A DNA stretch of 64,000 nt from Perca fluviatilis (GCF_010015445.1 NC_053116.1:27930285-27994284), one strand, 5' to 3'. Positions 48,598 through 60,771 are shown, counted from the first letter of the stretch. A program made the numbers and translations. The notes: generated by a model from the letters alone, not told the origin.

Positions 48598-48977
48598 AGG
48601 CTGCATCTCATGGCCCTTATTTGATAGCTCCTCGACTCCTCGGTCCTCGGCTGAACCTGAAGTTGTTCTGTCCCTCCTCGGTGAAGGCCGTCTCAATGTT
48701 CTTATTCACGAGATCCACGAGTAGGGATCTTCGAGGAGGGCTCATCGAGGAGCAATAGGCGAGGATACACGGGAGCAACCTTCCCGGAAGCCGTGCAGCT
48801 GAAGGAGTTATTAACTCCGCCCACACAGCTGACAAATTCATGTGACGCTTCAGAGGAAAGGACGTCTCATCCCTCTGAAACACATTTGCTCGTCGTTTGC
48901 TCGAGGGACTAAGATGCGAGGAAGGGAGGCAAGTGGAGGACTCAAGGAGGCAATTTAAGGGCTATGAGCTGCAGCCT
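48598..48977. mobile_element. MITE with 22-bp TIRs
   Basis: The left end AGGCTGCATCTCATGGCCCT and the right end AGGGCTATGAGCTGCAGCCT are inverted repeats. The 380-bp interior has many TCCTCG/CGAGGA inverted motifs. A related fragment is at 32546-32716. No duplication is resolved. Confidence 0.65.
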
Positions 48978-49516
48978 TTAAGTTTTATGAGATGCAACCC
49001 CAGATCCGCTTCGCTGTCACCTTCGACCTGTGGTTGGAGCTCCAGAGGGAGGCGGAGAGCTCCGCGCCCAACAGCAGCGCCTCCCGCCAGGAGCAGAGCT
49101 TCAGCTCACTATCCCTTTTCTTTCGCCAATGCGGTTTTCAAATTATTAAATCCTTGCCTGGTAAACACTATATCTCATTAGATGCGCCGAATTTGTGACA
49201 GGGGAAACAGAAACATGAAACTAGCTTTGCAATCGAATACTCCAGTCTGACGGTCTCCCACCGAACCTGCTCGGGTGGAAAGTGTGCGCAGTCTGGCCAA
49301 AGTTACACAGATTATCAAAGTGTCACGCTCTCTTGTTGCGTCTCCATGTTTTATATATTTGGAAATACATAGTATTTCCGTGGCGCATTTTTATGATTGG
49401 TTGAATCGACGAGGACAAAATAAAATACATCTTTTTTAAATATGGGATGAAGGGGGGATACTGCCCCCCCCCCCTCCCCCCACGTGCCCCTGCCTAGAAC
49501 CAGGCCCGTTTTATGG

Positions 49517-50762
49517 ACTGATTCAACCTATACAGATTCAGATTGTTAGATATTGATTCATAATGTCGTAGAGTCAGATTGAATTCAGTGAGCAGGTGCG
49601 GCAGGAAGGGAAACACCTTGAAATGGATTTCCATTGGTGTGTGCGTGTGTCTGCAGGCATAAATATGTATAAATGTGGGGATGAGAGAGAAAGAGAGGGT
49701 GAAGGATAGGTTTCCAGGTGTGGAGCAGCATGCTAAGCAGAGTAATTCTTCCCTGAGACCTTCGCTCTCCCCTCTCCTCTCTCCTACATCTTACTGCTTT
49801 TTCACTTTGATAATTTTTACACCTGCCTCCATTTGTCAGAATTTGGCTGCTTTCATTTCAGCGTCTGAGCCGATTGAGGCAGCGCCTGTAGTCAGACAGC
49901 GATAATCGCTCAGTCAATTAGTCAATAAGCTGGCCAATCAGAAAATAGACAGCCTGTCAACCAGCAGGGTGAGCCATGTAGGCAGCCTGTCAGAGAGACC
50001 AGCTAACAAGTAATCAGTCAGACAGACATCAGACATCATCATTTCTGCATCATCATTTTCTAAATCCAATTTCTTTTCTAGCCTTTTCTGTCTTGGGGAC
50101 TTGGTTTGACTTAAAGAAGAGTTGATGAGGCATTATACAGTACATCTCAATCAGTCTCTGCTGCTGTGTGTGTGAGTATGCATGAGAAAGAGAGGTTGTT
50201 TGGGTAAATTTGTATATCCTATTCAATGTGATTGCAAGCTCTATGCATACTGTAGGTGCAGACATATACGTGTGTGTGTTGTGTGTGTGTGTTTGTGTTT
50301 GTATGGTTCATAATGAACAGTCTGTTACGCACTGGGGTGTTAATGGCATGTCTAACAGCTGAAAACACAGTGAGCCTGCACACAGAGAGGTAAATGTAGA
50401 CTGGTGTCTGAGTGCAGGTTACTGCCATCCTATCATACTGTTCACGTGGAATATTAGGACATCTGCTGGAGACACATTCAGCACAGAAAGAAACGTACAT
50501 GACAATAAAAAGGACACACACAAACAAACAGTGTACACACTCTGCATGTACATGAATGCATATATAATTTTTCCACACGAACAAAAACATTTAAATAAAC
50601 GTTTAAATTATGGAACAGTGGTTGTCATTTATAGCAGCCATCTGCTGAGAACGCATCAGAAGGTTACAAAGATATGGGCTAAAGACATAGAGTAAATAGA
50701 TGGAGAGGTACATTAGACATCTGGTTGACAGAGTATCAGTGCTGCAAAATACAGTAAATGTA

Positions 50763-50802
<40 letters not shown>

Positions 50803-52060
50803 TGCATGTGCCCGTGCGTAGACAGGCAACTGGGGATCGTAGAATACAGTTAGTTCTCTCAGTCTCCAGCCTCTCTGGCTGTAAATCAAACAGCAACCAT
50901 CAAGCACCTGGTGTGGTGGACCTACTATGCATCCCACTGAAGGTGATTAAAATGAGAAATAATATTGTAGCTGTGGTGACACTGAAGACATCGTCCATAA
51001 CTTTTTTCTATTCTATTAGAAAGAAAGGCTTGTTTGCAGCCGGTATCCTCTATCCGCTACCCTTCTTTAATTTAGCTTAAAGCCATTTAGAGAGTGTGTC
51101 CGTTTTTTGGGGGCATGGGTAGATATCACTTCCACATTTGGGAACAAAATTCATTATTCAGCCTTTTAGGATGTGTCTCAATTTAAATCCATGTCAGTGT
51201 TTGTGGCCTTTACTCAGCACCATGTGGTATCATTACAGTCATTTGCAGCAAAGCCCTTACACTGCACTGCCATACAACTGTTGACATAACTGATTACATA
51301 ACAAAGCTTTACCACGTGCTTACATAGCCTACTGTAATAATGTGATTAAAACTTTGCATCTCTAATGTTGAATTACTGCTAAGTTCATCAGCTGATGAAC
51401 AATATCACCTCTAGCTCCATGGTATGAAAGCTTTAATTACTTTTAAGGCAGAAGATCATCAAACATGGTCAAGCTCCAAGCTATTTCATATAGGCTACCA
51501 TAATTAGGACTGTCAGTCTTGAAAGTACTCATGCTGTGATGCTATCGCGTTTTTGCATGAGAGAGGACTGATGTTTCACAAAAAACAGACATTTATATTG
51601 TATTATTATTGTTTACTATTATGTCGATCTTCTTACTCATTTATTAATGACACATTTATATCACACCACAGCATTTTCACCCTCAACTAAAGGAAGAGAT
51701 TATGTAATTTTGAGCTTAAATGTGTGGAACAGACACAGATGTTATATAACGTTAAGCAATATGAATCAAACACCAAAGTGACATGCTTGAGATCACAGTA
51801 TCACTGTAAGATTTGTTCTTGTATTGCTGTTTTTGGCATTCAGTGTTTTTGCTTTGAAGGTACTTTTCAAGGTACATTTCTGCTAGACGGGAGAAGGTAG
51901 GAGGGCATCATCATCTCCTACATCATAGTTTAGATGTGTCAAATTGTGCCACAGAGAGCTGGGACGAGACAGGTTTTCATGCCAATAACAGCCTGATTTA
52001 ATGAATTAATCAATTAATTTGTCTTCCTCTTTAACAGAGTAAATTGTTGAAATCACCTGG
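49517..52060. other. bsn intron 1, no recognisable gene
   Basis: It holds a (TG)n run at 50764-50799. Homeodomain-type AT motifs cluster at 51995-52025 (TTTAATGAATTAATCAATTA). The rest has no recognised family. Confidence 0.4.
50764..50799 (+). repeat. (TG)n microsatellite
   Basis: About 18 TG units with one interruption. Confidence 0.9.
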
Positions 52061-52319
52061 TGTAGTCTTTGGTTTGATTGACAAAAAAGAAATGAAAGCC
52101 CTGCAGCTCCACAATAACAGCCTCTGAATGACAAGCACATGGCTGGCATTTTGGCATTTCTTTTTCTGGGCGAAGAAGAAGACTCCTGTTCCTGAATTTT
52201 GGATTATGAATACGTGTGGTCCTCAATGTGTCCTTCCTCAAACTTGCCGGGGCCGGGAAGCTATGATACCCATTAGCAGCATTAGCAGCACCTGTGAGTT
52301 TATCATGTGACAGCGAAAA

Positions 52320-52571
52320 GGCGGAGCAGTCTATGTCCTGTATGTCCCTTACCGGCTAACGTATTTCAAGATGGCGCATGAATATGGAGCGTCTACCCCA
52401 TATACTGTCTATGGTCTACCCCAGTTCATGCGAATGCAAATGTAAATTTTCAAGCCAAAAGGAATACTTGGAATTGATGGTGGTGGTAAATATTCATGAA
52501 AAAGGACAAGTTTGTGAACGGGCAAAACAGATTTTGATAATGAACAACTAAACATGTTACACACTGGACCT
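52320..52571 (-). mobile_element. TTAA-type element, family AGGTCCAGTGTGTAAC, truncated
   Basis: On the minus strand it begins AGGTCCAGTGTGTAACATG immediately inside a TTAA (52572-52575). The body includes ATACTGTCTATGG (52402-52414) and CAAGATGGCGC. The other TIR is not found; the low-coordinate limit is approximate. Confidence 0.55.
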
Positions 52572-52575
52572 TTAA

Positions 52576-53366
52576 AACAGTGCCACGCACTAGTGAGAAT
52601 ATATGTGCATATTGTCACATATTGTCAAGTCCTGTTTCCCACTTCCAAAAATCTAGTTTTCCTGTTATACGTTGCTGCTGCAAGGGCCCAGTTTCCCCAT
52701 AAAGCTTTATTTTTCATTCCAAATATACGGTATGCAAAATGTATGCATGTGCTTAAATATGTTTATTCATTGCCTCCACTTGTGCATGCATTCATGTACC
52801 CAATAGACCTGGTGCCCATAGTAACAGCAGGGTGTGTTGTGTTGAATCATCTGATAGAGGAGCAAGGAGGAGAAAAGAGCATCGGCTGCAAGCCTATCAG
52901 CACTCAGGCCCAGGTGAAAATATTAAACAGTGTTGATAATGGGTTGGCTTCACGTTTAAATTCAGATATCTGAAAGTCAGAGCCTGAAAATATTCCTGTG
53001 ACTACAGAGTGAAGAACTAAGGAAAGAGGTAAGAACGGCAGAGATATGAGATATGATTCAGAAAGTGACCTCCTGGTTTCCTCCCTGAGCTGAGGAGTGA
53101 CTCTGCTGTTCTCAGACGAATGAGAAAGTCACTGAAGGTTAGCACTTAGCAGAGAGGGAATAGACTCAGTCCTGCAACCAGCTTAAGGTAGGAAGGGAAG
53201 ACAGGAGTTTAGCTCCACCAACACGTTTTAACAGTAGCTGAGCCAGTGTGGTAGCAAGGATACACTACACTTTCCCTGCCTAAAAATGTTAAGCCCAGAG
53301 AAGTGTTCTGGTAGCTAATGTTATACAGGCTAGCACTCAGTTAGCCCAAAAACAAGCTAACCAAAC
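52576..53366. other. Gene-free stretch
   Basis: A 139-codon open frame (52554-52973) has no domain and crosses the repeat boundary. I see no exon. Confidence 0.4.
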
Positions 53367-53741
53367 TGATAGATCACTCAAAAGCGTACAAATAACACGG
53401 GTTTCTACCGTGCAATGTGTACGAGAAAGTGAAATTCTACGTGCATTACATACGCGGAGCGCTCCAATTGAAGTCATGGGGACCGGTGCGTTTTATATGC
53501 ACGCAGCTCGCGTTACCACGTTGTGTGTTATCGCGAGAACAGCATCACACACAAAAACATAGATATGGTTGGGTTTAGAGAAAGAATGCAGGGAAAGGCT
53601 TTAATAACACAAGAAAATCACAAAAACACACTAATAAACGGTTGGGTTTAGGGAAGAAACATTGGGAAAGGCTTAACAAAAAAACACTACAAAGTCGCAA
53701 AAACGTGCCACATAAACACGCTAATAAACGGCCTAAAATCG

Positions 53742-53812
53742 CCAAACACGGGACGCGAACCCCGGTCTCCTGGGTGAAAGTCCTGTGTTTTACCCATCCA
53801 CCACCCCAACCA
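53742..53812 (-). mobile_element. tRNA-Glu-like relic within repeat
   Basis: On the minus strand ACTTTCACCCAGG resembles the anticodon arm of tRNA-Glu(UUC), followed by a B-box/T-arm GGGGTTCGCGTCCC. The A-box region (GGTGGATGGG) and acceptor stem are degenerate. It is more likely a tRNA-derived piece of the repeat family than a gene. Confidence 0.4.
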
Positions 53813-54147
53813 ACCTCCTTACGCGGCCACACGTCCCTTCATACTATAAACGCAGTGGTTTCCATTACTGTAATTTACGGTGGCCGGGAAGTGCAATGCA
53901 ACATTACAAAGAATGAAACACTTTTACAAAGCTCGAGACAAATTTACATTTTGGAAAACAAATTTACATTTTGGAAAACAAATTTACATTTTGGAAAACA
54001 AAATAACATTTTAGAAAACAAATTTACATTTTGGAAAACAAAATAACATTTTAGAAAACAAATTTACATTTTGGAAAACAAAATAACATTTTCGAAAACA
54101 AATTTACGTTTTAGAAAACAAATTTACATTTTGGAAAACAAAATAAC

Positions 54148-54183
54148 ATTTTTTTAAAAAAGCAAATTTACAAAAAAAAATAA

Positions 54184-54223
<40 letters not shown>

Positions 54224-54262
54224 TTTAACCCCCAAAAAAAATTAAAAAAAAAAAAATTTTTT
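54148..54262. repeat. Degenerate poly-A/T block in fold-back copy 2
   Basis: The 20-bp array breaks into irregular A and T runs (one A-run of ~29) and a short C-run. Copy 1 has clean sequence here. Because the region is the arm of a long hairpin, an assembly or polishing error is likely. Confidence 0.6.
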
Positions 54263-55077
54263 AACGAAAGGGAATGTATACCAAAAAAACATACCGGAAG
54301 TGATGAGGTGTTGTTGGTGAGCGCAGTCAATTTGTGTTGTTGTGAGTGAGTATATGGCGTGAATGAAGTTTATGGTGACTTTACGTGTGGTCGGTGTTTG
54401 GAGTTTTTATATGACGCAGACCTGACGGAAACATTGGAAAAACGGGGAACGTATCGACAGCCGCGGCCGGATCGAAGCTACAGCAGGGGGGCAGCTGAGT
54501 CCGTCTGCAGCTGCAGGACCTGGAGTTCACTGCCCATTCCTGGGAGCCAAAACCGACACCACGCAGCTGGAGACCCAGGCCGTATTGCTGGGCCCGCTGG
54601 AGGGAAGGGAAGCCCGGGAGAATCAGATCCAGGACTAAACGGAGCGGACTGTCACAGCCTGCTGAAGTTTAAATCACAGGTTTCCTAAAGGGAGTCTGGC
54701 GGGACTCGGACTGTGGACGACGAAACACGACTTAAAGTCTCGTTAAATAAATAAATACATGCAGAAATAAATGAATCATTAGTGGGGGAGTGAGCCTGGA
54801 CATTTCAGTCTGTTTAAACTTCACTTTGAAGCAGAACCTCTTAGTTCAGAAGGGTGAAGTTTCCGTTTGTACTCATATCTGTGAACTGATTATAATAAAT
54901 ATTCTTTGTATTAACACATTAATTAGTCTCTTTGTCTTTTTGTTTAAAAAAACTAGAACATCGCATGAGATTTTGACGATTTATAGTGATTTTATTTCCG
55001 TTAGACCTTTGCCTACATTGACGCTGATGCATTAAGGACGGCCCATAGACAGTATACAAGGCAGTGCCTCCCTTGTT

Positions 55078-55090
55078 CCAAGATGGCGGC
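55078..55090 (+). promoter_or_regulatory. YY1-like motif, fold-back copy 2
   Basis: CCAAGATGGCGGC, identical to the motif in copy 1 (15468-15480) in the opposite orientation. Confidence 0.45.
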
Positions 55091-55699
55091 TCTATTGACG
55101 CATTCGATCCATAACTGCCGTAGTCAAGGCGACATGTATACAAAACCTCATCACTTCCGGTATGTGGTACATTCCCTTTCCGTGAAGAATCTGTCATTTG
55201 TAAATTTGTTTCGGGACTGGTAAAAGTGTTTTGCATCTTGTTAATTTGTTTTCGAAAATGTAAATTTGTTTTCGAAAATGTAAATTTGTTTTCGAAAATG
55301 TTATTTTGTTTTCCAAAATGTAAATTTGTTTTCTAAAATGTTATTTTGTTTTCCAAAATGTAAATTTGTTTTCTAAAATGTTATTTTGTTTTCCAAAATG
55401 TAAATTTGTTTTCTAAAATGTAAATTTGTTTTCTAAAATGTTATTTTGTTTTCCAAAATGTAAATTTGTTTTCTAAAATGTTATTTTGTTTTCCAAAATG
55501 TAAATTTGTTTTCCAAAATGTAAAAGTGTTTCATTCTTTGTAATGTTGCATTGCACTTCCCGGCCACCGTAGTAATTGGAGCGCTCCGCGTATCTGCTGT
55601 ACGCACAATTTCAATTTCGCGTACACATTGCACGTATTTCACAGGTGGAAACCCGTGGTATTTGTACGCTTTTCAGTGAGACTGGGCTGGATAGATAGT

Positions 55700-56660
55700 A
55701 GGCTAGTAAGCTAGTCTGCTGACCTTTCAAGAACATGACTGTCATGTACAAGTGTGAAAACATTTAATTTAATAGTAGTTAGTTTATAGTACCTTTTTTT
55801 GTATTCATGCAAGTTAGCTAACCTGTGCCCTGGAAAACTGTGGTACCTGTAAACAAGATATGAAAAAAAGGGGATGAGGAAAGGAAAATTAAAAAAGGAG
55901 ACCGGAGAAGAAATGACAGAAACTAGTGGGAGACAAAGTAGGGGGAGAAGTAAGAGGGACCGTGTTACTAATAGTGGAACCACAGTTTTTAAAAATAAAA
56001 TTTAAAAGTAGGTTTGTCACTGCTCGTCTCCCGGAGCTGATGTTACGAGGGTTAGTGGTCCCCTAAGTCAGCATCATGCTATAGCCAAACTGTTACCTTT
56101 TTATTGTTATACAGTTCATTCATGTTTTATTCAGACTAGTTAGCTAGTGTGCTCCAAAAGTCTGTGGCATAGCAAGATTTGAAAGAAAGGGATGAGGAAA
56201 GGGGAATAAATAATAGAAGACAGGGAGGAAAGGAAAAAGGGAGATAAGAGGAGGCTGTTGGCGAAACCACAGAAGTTTTCCTGTCTAACACAGTTCAACA
56301 CTTTTTCTGTCAAATACATTAGATTGCCTTAGCCTGTCTTTAGGAGCTAACACAAACCTAGCACTTCATTAAGTTAACAACATGCAAACCATTTGTCAAA
56401 GCTTATTTAAATTTGCAGAGTGAACTCTGTTTGTAGCTAGCTAGCTAGTCTGCTGACCTTCCAAGATCATGAATGCCATGGGCACGAATGCATGAAAGGT
56501 AGGTTAACTAGCAAATCTGTGCTCCCCAAACTTAATTTGCGCAACTCCGAAGAACCGAGAGACAGGGAATTAAGAAATGGAAAGAAAATAGAGGGGACAG
56601 AGGAAATGAAGAGAAGACAGAAAAAAATGGGAGGCGAAGTGGAGAGAAAGGAGAAAGAGA
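55700..56660. repeat. Diverged local duplication
   Basis: Blocks recur: AGTCTGCTGACCTTTCAAGA (55711) with AGTCTGCTGACCTTCCAAGA (56443), GGGGATGAGGAAAGG (55869) with AGGGATGAGGAAAGGGG (56187), and the paired GAACCACAG / GAAACCACAG near 55977 and 56263. The order suggests old tandem duplication of a ~300-700 bp unit. The purine-rich parts are non-coding. Confidence 0.55.
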
Positions 56661-58840
56661 GGGGAGGCAGATGGAAATAAATGGGCCGTACAAAAGCAAT
56701 TCTGTCAACAGCCCAGAGTGGGAAGAAATGGAGGCAATGGAGGAGGGGGAGGAAATAGATGTTTAGTTTGGGTCCACCAATAACCTAAATAGACTTGTTT
56801 TGCTGCAGGTCTAGAGGTGGGATAAGGAATGTACCCGGCTAGGGGAACATGATCAGGTAAATCCTACCCAAACCTCTGTTTGCTCTGTGTATCAACTGGA
56901 AGAGAAGAATATTAAGGCTAACATCAATAAAAACTGAAAGCACCTCCTCCGGGGAGTTTCTGGGATTGCAAATGAAAACCTGCAGTCAAGCAGCAGACTA
57001 CAGTTCACTCCCTCCTTCATTCTCAGCGCAATGATCTAATCAACCATATTTTAGAACCGGTTAATTGGTCAAGCAATCAGCTAGTCCATGATATTTAGTA
57101 TACGATATATAATCTCAAAATGTAGACACTTGAATAATAATTTGAAGTCGTAAAATTTGAGGAGCAGTTGAACGATGCTTTTGTCAGCATTTGTTTGGTC
57201 ACAGATCTAAAAGAAAGGCTGGATGTAACAATGCCGGATAAACTACTGCTTTAGAACTATGCCAGTAGGGGTTGCTATAGCAACAGAATAACCAACTGAC
57301 ACCAGGCGAATCATTTTTGGTGAAATATAGAACCAATTTTGCTGCGAGTGTACTGTAGCTCATGTTCCTTTGCCTCTCGTTTTCTCTTTCAACCTCCTTT
57401 CCCATCATCCGTTTCCCCATCGGCTTTAAGTCTCTTATCCTGTCTCCTTCAATGTCTCTGCTGCGTGAATCAGGGAAACTTCGAGGTTTTTGTTGAGTCA
57501 CCCCACTCCCCTTCAAACACGCACACATGCACCGCACAGCAACTCCGGCTGTGTGTGTTGTAGTGTGTGTGCACAGTGATTAGTTTTTGATTGGTTTGCT
57601 GCTCTGTGATGGCCGGAAAATATGCAGAGCTACTGTAGATTTGTGACTGAAGGATGTGTAGTCTCTTATTAGCAAGACAGACTTTGAAGTGTACAGTCAT
57701 TATAATCAGTAGTTTTGTGTCACTCTGGCCCTACAAAGCCAACTGCTAGCCTTTAATCTCAATTTATACCTTCATCGTGTGCGTGTCTGCGAGGGTCCGG
57801 TTCAGTCTGTGTGACGTAAATGTCGTCATCCGCCCATGTCTGTGAGGGTCAGCGTCCAGATTGGAGTATAATCAAGGCTTTACTTGATCCACTTTAAATG
57901 CTTGCCGCAGGTGAATCTTTTCAACCAAAATGATAACAAAATGAGTCAACACTGTTAAACACTGCACGAATTTCATTTAACATTTGAACATATTTTGAAA
58001 TTACTATCGCTGAATAAATACAGAATGTGTACACAGATAAAGTTTAACAGTCTCTGATTTTGACCTACAAGAGCGTTTTTCTATGGTAGACTTATATAAT
58101 GTATAAGAAAGACAAACTGTTGCCAAAGGTCCACTTCTTTGTGAGAGTGGAAATAATTTTTTTGAAAGATTCAACAAATGAAAAAAGAAAACATTGGGCA
58201 AGTGAGGCCATGGTCAGTGCCCACTGAAAAGATAGTGAGAGACCGAGAGGCAATGAAGAGAGGTGATTGAGCAAAGAGAGAGGGTTTGATGTAGAAAAAG
58301 AAAAGTTTATAGAGAGACAGATTACAGAGGAGACAGATAAAGAGAACAAAAAGGAGAAAAAGTAGAGACACAGACAAGAGAGATTTTGTCACGACCAGAC
58401 TGTCCACTAGAAGAAAACCTTTTAGTTAAAGGAGAGGCAGACTGGAACATTGTGACATGGGAGTTCAGTAAATCAACATTTCCAATTTCTGGGTGCATTA
58501 ACCTTTAAAGTTGGTAATACACCAAACCTAGACCCATTCAATCAGTGACAGCACAGGCAATATAATATAAAAGAATAGAGTATTATAGAATATAATAGAA
58601 TAGTGATTGGGCCATTGGGAGTCATCCCAATGGCCTGTGTGTGACTTCAACACACAGTTTGCACCCTGTCCTAAAACAGTCAATGCTGGTTGGACGGGGG
58701 GACTGAGTAGTAGTAGTAAGATGCTAGAATGAATAGCTGTGGATGTGGGGAGGGGCCCATAGAGAATGCCTTTCTACCAGGGTTTCCTCAGGGTCTTAAA
58801 AAGTCTAAAATTTCTAAATAAAAATTCTAGGCCTTAAAAA
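56661..58840. other. bsn intron 1, no recognisable gene
   Basis: It is partly purine-rich (56660-56760; 58140-58390). Frames at 57199-57537 and 58004-58407 lack domains. The region 58795-58850 (CTTAAAAAGTCT repeats) is a diverged dispersed repeat. Confidence 0.4.
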
Positions 58841-58847
58841 GTCTTAA

Positions 58848-59328
58848 AGGTCCCATGGCATGACAATTTCACTTTATGAGGTTTTTAAACATTAATATGC
58901 GTCCCCATAGCCTGCCTAGGTCCCCCAGTGGCTAGAAATGGTAATTTTGAGAAAATGAAAGCTCATATGGGCCGATCTGGAATCTTGCTCCTTATGAGGT
59001 CATAAGGAGCAAGGTTACCTCCCCTTTCTCTGCTTTGCCCGCCCAGAGAATTTGGCGCACCCATGAGAGAGAGACATCATGGCTTTCAAACTAGTAAAGT
59101 GGCAGTTGGTCAAGGCCCCCTCCCCCGCCCTCCACCTTGCCCCCCTCTCCTCCTTAATAGCTACAGACACAGAAATGGCACATACTAAGGAAAGCTCATT
59201 GTGGGACTGGCTCTAGTGGCTGTAATTCTGCACCAAGGCTGAATTTCGGGAAGAGACTTCAGATACAGTATTAGGGGACCACTAAGGCCTATATAAAAGC
59301 ATCCAAAGACCACCATGTCATGGGACCT
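58848..59328 (+). mobile_element. TTAA-type MITE, family AGGTCCCATG, copy 3 (full)
   Basis: The 481-bp element starts AGGTCCCATGGCATGAC and ends CACCATGTCATGGGACCT, flanked by TTAA at 58844-58847 and 59329-59332. It shares the internal block GACATCATGGC and TTGGTCAAGGCC with copies 1 and 2. Confidence 0.9.
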
Positions 59329-59332
59329 TTAA

Positions 59333-60190
59333 ATTCGCTGAAGTATTGTGTTCTAGGTCTTAAATAATTTTACTGTAAACTGTTCTAAAATTTTCCTATT
59401 GAAATTTTTTTTTATTTCATGGGGTTGTAGTTCTTCCTTTCGATAGTTTACTGTATATGTACAGCTTATTATACTCCGTGTCTCTTTTATTCAATTTGGT
59501 AATAATATATGTGTCCTCGGTTTTGTACCAATTTGTTTCCTCTCAGGCGTGTGTTTGTGTCTCCTGCCTGAAGTGTACACACATTTAATATTGTCTAGGT
59601 GTATGTACTTTATGTGTGTTATTTTCTGACTGAAATATATGTGTGCATGTTGCCTTTGACACACAGATGCGTACTGTGAGTGTGTGTGCAGCCTGTTACT
59701 TTCCATTTTAATTTGTTGATGCCTGTGGATGTTCAGAGGTCCTTCCACAGCTTTCAGCAGCTACTAGTAAATTAATCAGTTATTATTTTGCCAGTTTTTT
59801 TATGTTGTTTCTGCTGCTGGTTCCCTGGCAGTGAGAAGATAATTGAATTTGTTGGAATACAGTGACAATTACCAGGCTGAATGCTCATTCAATCAATAAT
59901 GCATTCAATAAAATAAGATATTTTTTTCATTTAATACTGGGGTGGCATTAACCAACGCTGCTTATTACATTCACTCTGCTCTTGCAGCAGAAAAAATATC
60001 AATACTATAATTGTATTCAGCAATTCATCTGTTATACAATTTGAATGAACACCAACACAGACTATTTTAAAGGTAGTTTTATGGGTTAGAAAGGATTTAT
60101 TAACTTGCCTAAATAGCGAGTCAATCTGTTTTAGTTTGGAGTAGTTCAGTGAGTTTGTTAATTTTATATATTACGGTTCAAGTTATGCAT
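59333..60190. other. bsn intron 1, possible conserved non-coding DNA
   Basis: No gene or repeat is recognised. The segment 59765-59910 is rich in TAAT/AATTA motifs and would be worth a conservation check. Confidence 0.35.
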
Positions 60191-60196
60191 AATTAA

Positions 60197-60580
60197 AGCT
60201 TTAGTGCGTAACTTTTTGATATTAATGAACGTCCGTAACATTCAAGCTATTGCCTAATGAGTTGATACAAAGCTAACTAAGACTATCAGCTCCACACAAC
60301 TCTCTCTGTGTTTCTCAGTAGGACTATGTTCAGAAGATTGTGGCGTCGGGCGATTTTCGTGCGCAGAAACTAAAGTGAAGATAATTAGCCTACCTCTTCT
60401 GAAGAGTCCGTCATGTTTTTTAAATCCTCCGTATCCTACTTGGCTACAAGCAACTGCGTTGAGGAGGGGTGGGGGCGCGTGCACGATCACGGAAGGCTTG
60501 TATCATGTGGATGCGCCGACAGTGTTGTTGTCATTACTTAGAATTCCTCATGGGGGCGACAGAAACTACGCACTATGGCT
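60197..60580. mobile_element. TTAA-type MITE, family AGCTTTAGTGCGTA
   Basis: The 384-bp element starts AGCTTTAGTGCGTAAC and ends CTACGCACTATGGCT, imperfect inverted repeats, flanked by TTAA at 60193-60196 and 60581-60584. GC-rich interior near 60450-60480. Non-coding. Confidence 0.85.
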
Positions 60581-60771
60581 TTAAGTGTGTGCTGCTTTGA
60601 GTGATTTAAAAAACAATTAACTTGTAACCCCACGCAATAATGCAGTATAAAATGCCTCTGGCCTGGGAAATAACGCTGCGTTACTACTGGAGGTTACATA
60701 AGCTAGTCAGCTTCATAAGAGCAGGAAAACCCATGTTTATTCCATTCCTTACACTTTTGCTCTTCTATTCT

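Larger units (their letters stand above)
47501..49507. mobile_element. hAT-like composite with three nested insertions
   Basis: GTTTTATGG lies at both 47492-47500 and 49508-49516, an 8-9 bp duplication. The left end is CAGGGCCAATTCTAGACTG; the right end reads ...CTAGAACCAGGCCC (inverted, a few bases shorter). Inside are an L2-like tail (about 47862-47935), Mutator-like MITE B (47987-48386) and another MITE (48598-48977). The residual core, 48985-49200, is GC-rich with a 68-codon frame (QIRFAVTFDLWLELQ...) that I cannot assign. A C-run lies at 49471-49491. Confidence 0.7.
53876..55571 (-). mobile_element. Fold-back TIR transposon, copy 2 (inverted relative to copy 1)
   Basis: The 1696-bp element starts TACGGTGGCCGGGAAGTGCA and ends with its reverse complement. 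It is flanked by GTAATT at 53870-53875 and 55572-55577. The centre (about 54305-55150) is the reverse complement of the centre of copy 1, with indels. The left array has ~11 units (53941-54148) and then degenerates into poly-A/T; the right array (55241-55525) has ~14 units. No transposase is recognised; the frame at 54359-54688 (GTYRQPRPDRSYS...) has a frame-shifted counterpart in copy 1. Confidence 0.9.
53367..55682. mobile_element. Outer TIR repeat hosting fold-back copy 2
   Basis: The left part (53367-53875) starts near CAAAAGCGTACAAATAACACGGG and the right part (55578-55682) ends GTATTTGTACGCTTTTCAGTG, inverted repeats of ~100 bp broken by small differences. GCGGAGCGCTCCAATT occurs in both TIRs. 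The fold-back element lies between them at the inner edge of the right TIR. A tRNA-Glu-like relic lies inside at 53742-53812. Class unknown. Confidence 0.65.

Noticed and set aside
52554..52973. 139-codon open frame in bsn intron 1
   Set aside because: Crosses the boundary of a TTAA element, with no domain or splice context.
54359..54688. 109-codon frame in the centre of fold-back copy 2
   Set aside because: The related sequence in copy 1 is in shifted frames, so it is not conserved as protein.
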